Source: Desulfarculus baarsii DSM 2075 | GTDB lineage: Bacteria > Desulfobacterota > Desulfarculia > Desulfarculales > Desulfarculaceae | Reading direction: 5' to 3' | DNA length: 64,000 nt | Assembly: GCF_000143965.1 (NCBI RefSeq) | Contig: NC_014365.1 | Span: 3,251,501 to 3,315,500 of the forward strand | In this document: piece by piece, positions 43,761-55,700 of the stretch | Position numbering within the stretch: the stretch's first letter is position 1 | Layout: every line of letters starts with the position of its first letter | Translations under genes and position numbers: made by a program | Notes under the pieces: model-generated | The model's input: the letters and a program-made list of their open reading frames with translations, nothing else | Told to the model about the DNA's origin: nothing | The model's database searches: none

Positions 43761-44572
43761 CCACGATGGGCCACAACGCCGGCGCGGCCCGCGCCCTGGA
43801 GCTGGTGCGCCAACAAGCGCCCCTGGTGCACAACATCACCAATTATGTCGTCATGAACAACACCGCCAACGCCCTGCTGGCCTGCGGGGCCTCGCCGGTG
43901 ATGGCCCACGCCCGCCAGGAGGTCGAGGAGATGGCGGCCATGGCCGGGGCGCTGGTGATCAACATCGGCACGCTCAGCCCGCCGTGGATCGAAGCGATGC
44001 TGGCCGCCGGCCAAAAGGCCAACGAAGTGGGCGCGCCGGTGGTGCTCGACCCCGTGGGCAGCGGGGCCACCACCCTGCGCACCGAGACGGCCATGCGCCT
44101 TCTGGCCGAGATCGACATCGCCGTGGTGCGGGCCAACGCCTCCGAGGCGCTTTCTCTGCGGCCGGGCCTGGCCGGGGCGGGCAAGGGCGTGGACTCGCGC
44201 CACCAGGTGGACGAGGCCCTGGAGGCGGCCAAGTCCTTGGCCTTGGAGTTGGGCGCGGTGTTGGCCGTCACCGGCCAGGTCGATCTGGTCACCGACGGCC
44301 GGCGGGCCTTGCGCGTGGCCGGCGGTCACGCGCTGATGGGCCGGGTCACCGGCATGGGCTGCACGGCCACGGCCCTGGTCGGGGCCTTTTTGGCCGTCGA
44401 ACCCGACCCCCTGGCCGCCGCCGCCGGGGCCTTGGCCTATCTGGGCCTGGCCGGCCGGCAAGCCGCCGCGCGGGCCACGGGGCCGGGCAGCTTCCAGGTG
44501 GCGCTGTTGGACGCCCTCTACAACATCGACCCGCCCAGCCTGCAAACGGCGGCCCTGATCGCCGAGGCCTGA
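43757..44572 (+). CDS. thiM: hydroxyethylthiazole kinase
   Basis: ThiM phosphorylates hydroxyethylthiazole for salvage of thiamine. The 271-residue protein has [52 protein letters not shown] and [17 protein letters not shown] with the catalytic Cys of the ribokinase-like fold. It overlaps thiE by 4 bp (ATGA), so the two are co-translated. With thiE it supplies TPP from salvaged thiazole. Confidence 0.94.
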   Translation: MTTMGHNAGAARALELVRQQAPLVHNITNYVVMNNTANALLACGASPVMAHARQEVEEMAAMAGALVINIGTLSPPWIEAMLAAGQKANEVGAPVVLDPVGSGATTLRTETAMRLLAEIDIAVVRANASEALSLRPGLAGAGKGVDSRHQVDEALEAAKSLALELGAVLAVTGQVDLVTDGRRALRVAGGHALMGRVTGMGCTATALVGAFLAVEPDPLAAAAGALAYLGLAGRQAAARATGPGSFQVALLDALYNIDPPSLQTAALIAEA

Positions 44573-44596
44573 GCCCCCCGCCGCCGGCCGGCGGTG

Positions 44597-44602
44597 TATA
44601 AT
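44597..44602 (+). promoter_or_regulatory. possible -10 element of the aminopeptidase gene
   Basis: A perfect TATAAT preceded by GGTG lies 84 bp upstream of the aminopeptidase start. No good -35 is visible at 17 bp, so it would need activation or act as an extended -10. GC-rich inverted repeats (GCCGCCGGC) flank it. Confidence 0.35.
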
Positions 44603-44685
44603 CAAAAAACAGCCGCCGGCGGCCACGCGAACGTCGTTTGGCCCGGGCCGTGCGGTTGTCCCTCGTCTTCCCTGGAGGTGAGCCA

Positions 44686-47352
44686 ATGGCCAGCCAGCGC
44701 AAGTTCAAATATCATCGCCAAGATTTCGGGCCGTTGCCCGTGCGCCTGCGGCGGCTGGACATCCACCTGAGCTTCTGGCCCGAGCGCGTCGACGGCCAGA
44801 TCTGCCTGGACATGGCCGCCGTCGAAAGGCTCGACCAGATCACCCTCGACGCCAAGGATCTGGAGATCCAGGCCGTCGAGCGCGTGCAGAGCGCCGATTG
44901 GCCCACGGGCTGGCCGCTGGAATACGACTACCAAACAGACCGCGACAAGCTGGTGGTTTATCTGGAGCACCCGGTCATCGCCGACCAGGTCTTCCGCGTG
45001 CGCATCCGTTGCGCGTGCCGGCCGTCGGAGCACATCCTCGAGGGCATCTACCGCGACGTGACCCCGCCCGGCGCGCCCCAGCAATACATGAGCCAATGCC
45101 AGCAGTGGGGCTTCCAGCGCATCCTGCCCATTTTCGACGACTGCCGAGCCAAGTGCGCCATGACCACCACCCTGGAAGGCGACGCCCGCTACACCCACAT
45201 GATCTCCAACGGCAACATCGACCGCGCGCTCTGTCCCGACGGCCGGCCCACGCCCAAGCCCGGCGACCCCTCGCGCCGGATCATCCGTTTTCACAACCCC
45301 GTGCCCATGGCGCCCTATCTGTTCATCGCCTGCGCCGGCGCGTGGGACGAGCTGGCCGACGAAGTGACGCTGCCAAACGGCCACAAAGTGCGCCTGGAGT
45401 ATCTCGTGCCGCCCGGCCAGAGCGCCGGCGCGCGCCTGCCCATGGCCATCGCCAAGCAGTCGGTGGAGTGGATCGCCCGCACCCAGGATTATCTCTATCC
45501 CAACGACGCCTACCGCACCATCTGCATGGGCAAATCCAACTTCGGCGGCATGGAGAACGTCGGCAACACGACCATCGTCACCGACGCCGCCCTCATCGAC
45601 GAGCACACCCTCGACCCCATGGTGCTATACGCCCACGCCGTCATCGTCCACGAGTTCGAGCACAACCAGTGCGGCAGCGAAACGACCATGGCCACCCCCT
45701 TCGACGTCTGGCTCAACGAGGCCTACACCGTCGACGTCGAACGCCAGTTCATGGCCGACCAGTTCGGCGCGGCCTTCGCCCGCCTGCGCGAGGTCGACTC
45801 CATCCGCGATCCGCTCTTGGGCCCCCTGGCCCTGGAGGACGGCGGACACGTGGGGCGCATCGTGCGCGATGGCTTCAACGACCCCGATGAGCTTATCGAC
45901 GGCGTGACCTACGTCAAGGCCGCCGAGGTCATCGGCATGCTGCGCCTGATCGTGGGCCAAGAGGCCTTCCGCGCCGGCAAGAGCCTCTATTTCGCGCGCT
46001 ACAAGGACGCCAACGCCGACAGCGATCAGTTCTTCGCCTGCTTCGAGGAGGCCGCCGGCCGCGACCTGAACCAGTTCAAAACCCACTGGCTGCACGCCAT
46101 CGGCTATCCCACCGTGCGCGCCGCCACCAGCTTCGACCCGGCCGCCGGCCGCTATGTCATCAAGCTCGAGCAGCGCCGCCCCCAGGGCGTGGGGCCGTTT
46201 CATCTGCCCATCAGCCTGGCCCTGGTCGACGAGCGCGGCCAGGACATCGCCGGCACGGCGCGGGTGATCGAGCTGCGCCAGGACGAGGCCGAGGTCGTCT
46301 TCGAGGGCCTGACCCAGACCCCGGCCCTGGCCAGCATCAACCGCGGCTACTCTTTCTATGGCGTTTTCGAGCAAGACGGCCTGGACAACCAGGCCCTGGC
46401 CCAACAGGCCCGGCTCGACCCCGACGAGTTCAACCGCCTGGAGGCCATGCGCCGCCTGACCGACCGCCAGCGCGTGCGCCTGCTGCATGAGCTCGACGCG
46501 GCCCTGGATGAAGATTGGCTGGCGATGTATGGCCTGTTTCTGGCCGACGAGGCCCTGCCGCCGGCCTTGAAAGCCTATTTCCTGCGCATCGACGAACAAC
46601 CCCTGGATCGGGCCTATCTGACCTGGCATCCCGAACTGGTCGCGGCCCAGGAGCGCCTGAAAAAGGCCGTGAACGGTCGCTGGCGCGCGCAACTGGTCGC
46701 GGCCCTGGAGCGCGCCCGCGCCAACGTGCCCGACGCCACGCCCAAGGACGGCATCGCCGAGCGCATGCTGGCGGCCACGCTGTTGGATCTGATCGCCAGC
46801 GACGACAGCCCGGCCAGCCACGAGTTGATCTTGCACTGCCTGGCCACGGCCAAAAAGGCCAGCGAGCGCGTGGGCGCCCTGGCCCTGCTCAACCGCTCGT
46901 CGCACCCGGCCCGGCTGGATCTGCTGGAGCGGGCCTACCACGACATGCACGGCCACCTGAGCGGCTACGCCAACTATCTGCGGGTGATCGCCGGCGGCGA
47001 CCGGCCGGACGTCTTTGAGCAGATCGAGCGCGAGCGCCGGAGGCCCAGCTTCGATATCTGCCAGCCCACCTGGGCCCGGGCCCTCTACGTGCCCATGGCC
47101 GCCAACAACAAGGCCCTGTGGACGGCCCAAGGCGTGGCCTGGCTGGGCCGGCAGGTCGTGGACCTGGCCCAGGTCAGCACGACCACGGCCAGCCGCATGC
47201 TTAGCGCCCTCAAGCACGTGGCCAGGCTGCGCCAGCCCTTGCAAGGCTGGGCCGCCCAGGCCCTGGAGGAAGTGGCGGCCCAGGTCGCGGCGGACGCTTC
47301 GCCGACGATCCACGGCCAGGCCAAGGCCTATCTGGAAGGCCTGGCCCGCTGA
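44686..47352 (+). CDS. M1 family zinc aminopeptidase
   Basis: The 888-residue protein is a PepN-like metalloaminopeptidase. It has the exopeptidase motif in NFGGMENVGNT (GMEN), the zinc motif HEFEH (H322, E323, H326) and the third ligand E345 in NEAYTVD. An N-terminal saddle domain and long C-terminal helical domain agree with family length. Start 44686 has GGAGGTG upstream; the frame is open for 16 more codons without a good site. It likely degrades peptides in the cytoplasm. It is convergent with the next gene with only 12 bp between them. Confidence 0.9.
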   Translation: MASQRKFKYHRQDFGPLPVRLRRLDIHLSFWPERVDGQICLDMAAVERLDQITLDAKDLEIQAVERVQSADWPTGWPLEYDYQTDRDKLVVYLEHPVIADQVFRVRIRCACRPSEHILEGIYRDVTPPGAPQQYMSQCQQWGFQRILPIFDDCRAKCAMTTTLEGDARYTHMISNGNIDRALCPDGRPTPKPGDPSRRIIRFHNPVPMAPYLFIACAGAWDELADEVTLPNGHKVRLEYLVPPGQSAGARLPMAIAKQSVEWIARTQDYLYPNDAYRTICMGKSNFGGMENVGNTTIVTDAALIDEHTLDPMVLYAHAVIVHEFEHNQCGSETTMATPFDVWLNEAYTVDVERQFMADQFGAAFARLREVDSIRDPLLGPLALEDGGHVGRIVRDGFNDPDELIDGVTYVKAAEVIGMLRLIVGQEAFRAGKSLYFARYKDANADSDQFFACFEEAAGRDLNQFKTHWLHAIGYPTVRAATSFDPAAGRYVIKLEQRRPQGVGPFHLPISLALVDERGQDIAGTARVIELRQDEAEVVFEGLTQTPALASINRGYSFYGVFEQDGLDNQALAQQARLDPDEFNRLEAMRRLTDRQRVRLLHELDAALDEDWLAMYGLFLADEALPPALKAYFLRIDEQPLDRAYLTWHPELVAAQERLKKAVNGRWRAQLVAALERARANVPDATPKDGIAERMLAATLLDLIASDDSPASHELILHCLATAKKASERVGALALLNRSSHPARLDLLERAYHDMHGHLSGYANYLRVIAGGDRPDVFEQIERERRRPSFDICQPTWARALYVPMAANNKALWTAQGVAWLGRQVVDLAQVSTTTASRMLSALKHVARLRQPLQGWAAQALEEVAAQVAADASPTIHGQAKAYLEGLAR

Positions 47353-47364
47353 GGGCGGCCCGGC

Positions 47365-49449
47365 TCAATCGGCCCAGAACAACACCACGCGCCACCGCTG
47401 GTTGGCGAAGTTGACCGTGCGCCACAGGCAGTCGCGCCGCACGGCGTTGCCGTCGTCATCGCTGGCGGCGTAGGATCCCCGGCCCTGGGGCTGGCTGACG
47501 ATGTCCTGGCCCAGCTTGGCCAACTCGGGGTAGAGCCGCTGGAACTTGGGGTCGGAAAGCACCGAACGGTGGATGTCCTCGCGGCGGTCGCTGTAGACGA
47601 AAAAGCCGTCGTCGGCCCGCAGAATAAAGCAGTTGCGCGCCAACTGCGCCGGAATGGCCTCGGCGGCCAGGTCGGTGGGGTTCAAGGTGACGCTGACCTG
47701 GCCGTCGCGGCCATTGGCCTTGCAGGGCAGCGGGCAGCCCAGGGCGCAAGCCACGAAGCCCTCGGCGGTGGCGAAGGGCTTGGTCAGCACTGGCTTGCCG
47801 CTGGTGATCACCGCCCTGGTCGAGACCGGGTCGCCGGTCATTTTGCCCACGGCGGCGGCGAAGGCCTCCGGGGCCACCCGCCGCAGCACGCCGTCCTCAT
47901 CGACGGTGAGGGTGGAAAAGAAATAAGGCCGGCTCTGGTAGAGCTGATCCAGCAAGGCCTGGGCGGTGGGCCCGCCGAGGCCCACCGGGCAGATGGCCGC
48001 GGCGGTTTGGCGCAGTTGGTCGATCACCTCGTCGATCTTGCCTTGTATGGCCCCGGCCAGTTGGTCGAGTTGCGCCTGGCGGACGGGGGCGTCGGGCCGC
48101 ACGAGCAGGTCGCTGGCGATGAAGGCCTTGACCTGGCCCTTGGCGTCGAGAACCGGCGTGACGTAGGAGATGATCTGGGCGTCGCCCTGGGGGTCGAACT
48201 GGTCGTAGCGGGCCTGGGTCCAGGCGGGCTTGCCGCTGCGGGCCGCCTCGCGCAGCCAGGTCAACCGCTCAAAGGGGAAATCCACGCGGCTTTCCTGGGT
48301 CAGGCCGTAGCCCTTGACCCGCGCCAACTGGATGTCCACCAGCGGCTGAGCGCCGTCGGCCTGGGGCGCGCTGATCCAGGCCACGCCGTGGACGCCCGGG
48401 TTTTCGATCAGATAGCCGCGCAGCATCTCGCTGATGCGCGCTTGCTGATACTTGCCCAGCCGGGCCGCCAGGCTGGCCAATTGTTCGGCCCTGCCCTGGA
48501 CGGCGCGCTTTTTCTGGTCCAGGGGCTGGTCGAGGTAGATGCCCATGCCCACGATCACCGGCTTGCCGTCCATGGTGCTTTGGCGGGTGTAGGCGTACTT
48601 CAGCGAGGGTTTGACCTGGCCTGGCCGGGGCCAGTTGTAGCGGGTCCACCCGCCGCCCTGACGCATGGCCTTGTCGATGTAGGCGCGCACGAAATAGTTG
48701 CCGAAGCCGTCCTTCAGCTCGACGCAGTTCTTCCCCTGGATGTCGGGGAAGGCCGGATTGAAGATCTCCACGCCGCTGGGCTCGTCGATGAACACGTAAA
48801 TGTCGCCGAAACGAAAGGGGCCCTCGGGGTCGGCCAGCAGCTCAAAGGCCGCCCGGCCCTTTTGGGCCACCAGCCGCGCCGCCTCCTCGACCAGTTCCTC
48901 GACGAAGCGCCGCTCCATGGGCAGGTCAAAGTCGCCCACGCCGACCACGTAACGCTTGCCGTCCGGCGCCCTGGTCAAACGCAACAAAGCGCTTTTCCAT
49001 CGTATTTTGCCGGTTTGCGGATCGGGCCAGTCGTAGTGGTACCAAAGTTGCGTCTGGGGGCCATCCAGCAGCCTTTGGTGGGAATTGGCCGAGCGTTTGT
49101 TGGCCAAGCCGGTGTTCTGGCCGATCTTTTCGGGAAACGCGCCGTTGACCACCAACACGCCGCTTTCGTCTCGCACGAAAACATAGAGCCCGCTTTGGGC
49201 GTCGTACCAGGGGGCCTGCCTGGCGTTCATGGCGACGAACGTCGCCTGGCCCTGTTCCTCGATGGCCGCCGCGGCCTTGGCCACCATGGCGTCGATCTGG
49301 CGCGCGCGCTCGCCGGCGTAGGCGCTCTTGTCGTTGACCGGCCGCGAAGGTTGCGGCGTGGCCTCGGCCGTGACGTCGAACCACATCATTGTCGCGGCCG
49401 TAACGGCCATCAGCAGGCAAAGCCACAGCACAACGCGCAGCCAGTTCAT
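47365..49449 (-). CDS. periplasmic multi-Cache sensory protein without output domain
   Basis: This 694-residue protein begins with a signal peptide or anchor helix (VVLWLCLLMAVTAATMMW) and then appears to be extracytoplasmic to its end. It holds two Cache_2-like domains (about 45-165 and 175-300; SGLYVFVRDESGVLVVNGAFPEKIGQ and GDIYVFIDEPSGVEIFNPAFPDIQGK), and a third PDC-type region (about 330-680). No kinase, HAMP, GGDEF or methyl-accepting domain follows. It could bind a ligand and signal through a partner. A GGAGGG site precedes the start; the promoter may lie in the 154-bp gap to the upstream gene. Confidence 0.72.
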   Translation of the reverse strand: MNWLRVVLWLCLLMAVTAATMMWFDVTAEATPQPSRPVNDKSAYAGERARQIDAMVAKAAAAIEEQGQATFVAMNARQAPWYDAQSGLYVFVRDESGVLVVNGAFPEKIGQNTGLANKRSANSHQRLLDGPQTQLWYHYDWPDPQTGKIRWKSALLRLTRAPDGKRYVVGVGDFDLPMERRFVEELVEEAARLVAQKGRAAFELLADPEGPFRFGDIYVFIDEPSGVEIFNPAFPDIQGKNCVELKDGFGNYFVRAYIDKAMRQGGGWTRYNWPRPGQVKPSLKYAYTRQSTMDGKPVIVGMGIYLDQPLDQKKRAVQGRAEQLASLAARLGKYQQARISEMLRGYLIENPGVHGVAWISAPQADGAQPLVDIQLARVKGYGLTQESRVDFPFERLTWLREAARSGKPAWTQARYDQFDPQGDAQIISYVTPVLDAKGQVKAFIASDLLVRPDAPVRQAQLDQLAGAIQGKIDEVIDQLRQTAAAICPVGLGGPTAQALLDQLYQSRPYFFSTLTVDEDGVLRRVAPEAFAAAVGKMTGDPVSTRAVITSGKPVLTKPFATAEGFVACALGCPLPCKANGRDGQVSVTLNPTDLAAEAIPAQLARNCFILRADDGFFVYSDRREDIHRSVLSDPKFQRLYPELAKLGQDIVSQPQGRGSYAASDDDGNAVRRDCLWRTVNFANQRWRVVLFWAD

Positions 49450-49603
49450 GAAACCCTCCTTCGCGGTCGAAAAATGATCGGCGATGCATCAAAGGCATAA
49501 TGCCACGCCCGGCACGGCCAGACCAAGGCTGGAAGGCAAAAAAACGCCGATTGCCGGGGAGGGCGGACCGAGCCGACCGCCGAAAAGCTCGGGCCCAAAA
49601 AGC

Positions 49604-51508
<1,905 letters not shown>

Positions 51509-51517
51509 TTCGCCGAA

Positions 51518-52585
51518 TCAGCGCTCCAATCGGGGTCGGCCGGCGGGCGAGGCCGCGCGGCGCTCCAGCCCGGTCACGGCCCAACAGGCCGCCCCCACGA
51601 TGGCCAGGGCCAGGGCCAGGGCCGGTGGCCAGAGCCCGGGCCGGAAATAAACCGCCAAGGCCAGGCCGATCAACGCCGCGTTGATGGCCAGCACGGCCAA
51701 GTCCACCTGGCCGTGGCTCAGCCCGGCCCGCACCGCCCGCTGGTAGTAGTGTTCGCGGTGGGCGCGGTGGACGGCCTCGCCGCGCAGCAGGCGGCGCAAG
51801 AGGGTCAGCGTGGCGTCGAACAAAAAGGCCATCTGCAAGATGATCACCGCCGCCAGCGGCGCGCCGCCCCTGACCGCCGCCAGCAGGCCAAGGGCCGCCA
51901 GCCCGAAACCAAAGCCGTAGCTGCCCGCGTCGCCCATGAAAATTTTGGCCGGCGGCCGGTTCAACAGCAAAAAACCCGCCGCCGCCGCCGCCAGGGCCCA
52001 GGCGCAAAAGGCCGGCGGCCACATGCCGCCCAAAGCCAGCATCAGGCCCAAGGCCCCGCCGCCGCAGATGGCCTGCAAGCTGGCGATGCCGTCGATGCCG
52101 TCCATGAAGTTGAACAAATTGACAAACCAGCACAGCCCCACAACGGCCAGCGCCCAGCCCCACGGCCACGCTTCCAGGCGCAGGCCTCCCAACTCCAACA
52201 CCGGCGGGCCGCCGGCGAACCACAGCGCCGCCAACGCCGCCAGCACGTGCAGGCTCAGCCGCGCGCCGATGGGCAGGCCGCGCCGGTCTTCCAGCCAGCC
52301 GGCGGCCAGGCACGGCCCGCCGCCCAGCAATAGCGCCCCGGCCCAGGCCTCGTCCAGGCCCAGCCAGGTCCAAAAAGCCGCCACCGCCATCAGCCAGGCC
52401 AAGACGCCGGCCAGACCGCCGCCTCGTGGCGTGGGCACGGTGTGGCTGCTGCGTCGGCCGGGCACGTCGATCATGCCCTTGGCCAGGGCGTAGCGCCGCA
52501 AAAGCGCCGCCCCGCCGGCGCTGACCACGGCCACGGTCACGGTGATGGCCGTCAACCAGGCGATATCGGCTGGAGGTCTGGTCAT
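51518..52585 (-). CDS. polyprenyl-phosphate GlcNAc/sugar-1-phosphate transferase (WecA/WbpL-like)
   Basis: The 355-residue membrane protein has 10-11 helices and WecA/MraY superfamily motifs: SSHTVPTPRGGGLAGV, NLFNFMDGIDGIA (catalytic Asp region), PAKIFMGDAGSYGFGF, and the cytoplasmic HRAHREHYYQR loop. It transfers a sugar-1-phosphate to undecaprenyl phosphate to start a surface polysaccharide. The HRAHREHYYQR loop and lack of MraY-specific residues point to the WbpL/WecA group. Confidence 0.9.
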   Translation of the reverse strand: MTRPPADIAWLTAITVTVAVVSAGGAALLRRYALAKGMIDVPGRRSSHTVPTPRGGGLAGVLAWLMAVAAFWTWLGLDEAWAGALLLGGGPCLAAGWLEDRRGLPIGARLSLHVLAALAALWFAGGPPVLELGGLRLEAWPWGWALAVVGLCWFVNLFNFMDGIDGIASLQAICGGGALGLMLALGGMWPPAFCAWALAAAAAGFLLLNRPPAKIFMGDAGSYGFGFGLAALGLLAAVRGGAPLAAVIILQMAFLFDATLTLLRRLLRGEAVHRAHREHYYQRAVRAGLSHGQVDLAVLAINAALIGLALAVYFRPGLWPPALALALAIVGAACWAVTGLERRAASPAGRPRLER

Positions 52586-52626
52586 CGGCTAATCTTGCGT
52601 CCCAGGGCGGCTCGGTCCGGCCGCGC

Positions 52627-52674
52627 CAAAAAAATTCGCCCAAGCCACGGTTTACAACATCGTGGCCTGGGCGA
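52627..52674 (-). terminator. rho-independent terminator of the RND operon
   Basis: Read on the minus strand, TCGCCCAGGCCACG pairs with CGTGGCTTGGGCGA (one mismatch) around an 11-nt loop. An ATTTTTTT run follows. It lies 33 bp after the RND stop. Confidence 0.82.
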
Positions 52675-52706
52675 CAAAGAAAAAACGCGCTTTTGACCGC
52701 GCCGGC

Positions 52707-55700
52707 CTACGCCTTCTTGGCGGCCCGCTCTCCCCTGGCCCGCCGCCAGTTGGCCAGGCGCAGCTTGGCCCCGTCGGCCAGCGAACACAGCACAGGCACC
52801 ACCACCAGCGTGAGCATGGTGGCCATGGCCAGGCCAAAGACCACGGCCACGGCCATGGGCCCCCACCACTGCGAAGACTCGCCGCCGATGTCGGGCCGCA
52901 TGTTGACGAAGTCGAAGCTGACGCCGGTGGCCATGGGCAGCAGCCCCAAAATGGTGGTGATGGCCGTCAGCATCACCGGCCGAAAGCGCACCAGGCCGGT
53001 CTGGATCAGGGCCTGGCGGATGTCGAGGCCGCCCTGGCGCAGTTGGTTGTAGTAGTCGATGAGCACGATGGCGTTGTTGACGACCACGCCGGCCAGGCTG
53101 ATCACGCCCACGCCGGTCATGATCACGCCAAAGGCCGTGCCCGTCACCAGCAGGCCGAAAAACACGCCCATCAGCGACAGCACCACCGAGGTGAGGATGA
53201 TCAGCGGCGTCACCGCCGAGTTGAACTGGGTCACCAGCACGAAGAAAATGATCAACAACGCGGCGAGGAAGGCGTTGCCCAGAAAGGACGATGATTTTTC
53301 CTGCTCGCGCTGTTCGCCGGTGAAGGCGTATTCATAGCCCCTGGGCCAGTTCACCTGGGCCAGGCGCGGCCGGATCTCGGCGATGATGTCGTTGGCCAGG
53401 CGGCCGTCGTTGTTGGCCGAAACCGTGACCACTCGGCGCTGATCGACCCGCGAAATGGAGCCCAGGCCGCTGCCCAGGCTGATGGTGGCCACCGAGGTCA
53501 GGGGGATGGGTTCGCCCCTGGGGCCGGAGATGGTCACGCGCTTGAGCCCCTCGATGGACTGGCGGTCTTTTTCGGGCAGGCGAACGATGATGTCGTATTC
53601 GTCCTTGCCCTCGCGGTAGACGCCGGCCTTGGCCCCGTTGATGGCGGCCTTGACGGTGTAGGCGATGGTGTAGGTGTCCAGCGAGAGCAACGCGGCCTTT
53701 TCTTTGTCCACCAGCACTTTTATCTCGGGCTTGCTGCGCACGTAGTTGTCCTTGAGGTCGACCAGGCCGGGGATGTCCTTGATGCGCCGGCGGACCTCGG
53801 CGGCCAGCGCGCCCAGCTTGTCGATATCCTTGCCCGAAATTTCCAGGTTGATCGGCGGGCCGGTGGGCGGGCCGTTTTCTTCTTTTTCGACGCGCACCTC
53901 CGCGCCCCTGATCTTGGCCAGGAGCTTGTCGCGCACCTCGGCGACGATCTCCGACGACGGGCGCGAGCGCTCGTGAAAGTCCTTGAAATCCATCACCACC
54001 CGGCTGATGTGCGTGCCCACGCCGCTGGACTCCCAGCCGGCGCTGGTGGAGCCCACCGTGGCGATGACGTGGCGCAGATCCTTGTATTGACGCAGCACCT
54101 CCTCCACCTGCTTGACGATGCGGTCGGAGGCGTCCAGGTTGGCCCCCTCGGGGGCCTTGATGTCGACGAATGCCCGGTTGGGATCGGCGTCGGGAAAAAA
54201 TTCGGTGCCCTTGCCAAACAGGCCGTAGGCCACGATCACCGCGATGAGCATGACAAACGACAGCCCCACCACGCTCGGGCGATGATCCAGGGCCCACTCC
54301 AGGGTGCGTTTGTAGGCCGTCTTGACCAGGCCCAGGCGTTCGGCGCCGCCCTCGTCGGCCGGCGGCAGGTGCTTGACCGTCTGGTAGCGGGCCGAGAGCA
54401 CGGGGTTGATGACCAGGGCCACGAACAGCGAGGCCGAAAGCGCCAAGATCAGCGTCTTGGGCAGATAACCCATGAACTCGCCCATGACGTCGGGCCAGAA
54501 AAGCATGGGGAAAAACGCGCCCACGGTGGTGAGGGTGGAGGTGGTCACCGGCCAGGCCACCTCGTCGGTGGCGTCGATGGCCGCTTGCAGGCGGCTCTTG
54601 CCCTCCTGCATGTGGCGATAGATGTTCTCGACGATGACGATGGCGTTGTCGACCAGCATGCCCAGGGCCAGAATCAGGCTGAAGAGCACCACCATGTTGA
54701 GCGTGATGTCCAGCGCCCACAGCAGGGCGAAGGTGATCAGCATCGACAGCGGGATCGAGGCGGCGATAAAAACCGCCGAGCGCCCGCCGATGAAGACGAA
54801 GACCACCACCAGCACCAGCACCAGGCCCGAGAGTATGTTGTTTTGCAGCTCGGCCACCATGTTGCGCACGTCGTGGCTGGCGTCGGCGGTGAGGCTGATC
54901 TCCAGGCTGGGCGGCAATTCGTGGCGCATCTGCTGGGTCAGGGCCCTGATCTGGTCGTTGATGCGCAGCAAGTTTTCGCCCGAGCGCTTGGTCACCTCGA
55001 TGGTCACGCTCTGGCGGCCGTCGATGCGGCTGCGGGTGGTGGCGTCTTTTTGATGATCGACGATGGTGGCCACGTCGCGCAGGTAAACGGGTTTGCCGTC
55101 GCGCACGAAGGCGACGATGCTAAAAATGTCCGATGGGTGCTGGAAGTCCTCGGGCACGCGGACCATGTATTTGCCATCGCCGATGTCCATGGTGCCGCCG
55201 GGCATGTTGACGTTGCCCTGGACCACCGACTCGATCATGCTGCTGAAGGGCACGTTGTAGGCCCGCACGCGGTCGAGGTCGAACAAGACGTGAATCTCGC
55301 GCTCCAGGCCGCCGACGATCTTGGCGTCGAGCACGCCGGGGATGGCCTCGATGCGGTCCTCGAACTCCTCGGCGAAGACCTGCAGGCGCTTGAGGCTCAG
55401 CGGCCCCGAAAGCACCACCTGCAGGATCGGCCAATCCGACGAGCTGACTTCGTCGATGACCGGGTCGTCGGGCAGATCCTTGGGCAGATCCTGCTTGGCC
55501 TGGTCGACCTTGTCGCGCACCCGTTGCACGGCGTCTTCGCTGCTGACCTTGGGCGTGAACTTGATGACGATGTTGGAAATGCCCTCGGCCGAGGTCGAGC
55601 GCACCTCCTCGATGCCGTTGATTCCCTTGAGCTTGCGCTCGATGGGGATGGTGACGAGCTTTTCCATGTCCTCGGGGGCCACGCCCTCGAAGGTGGTGGT

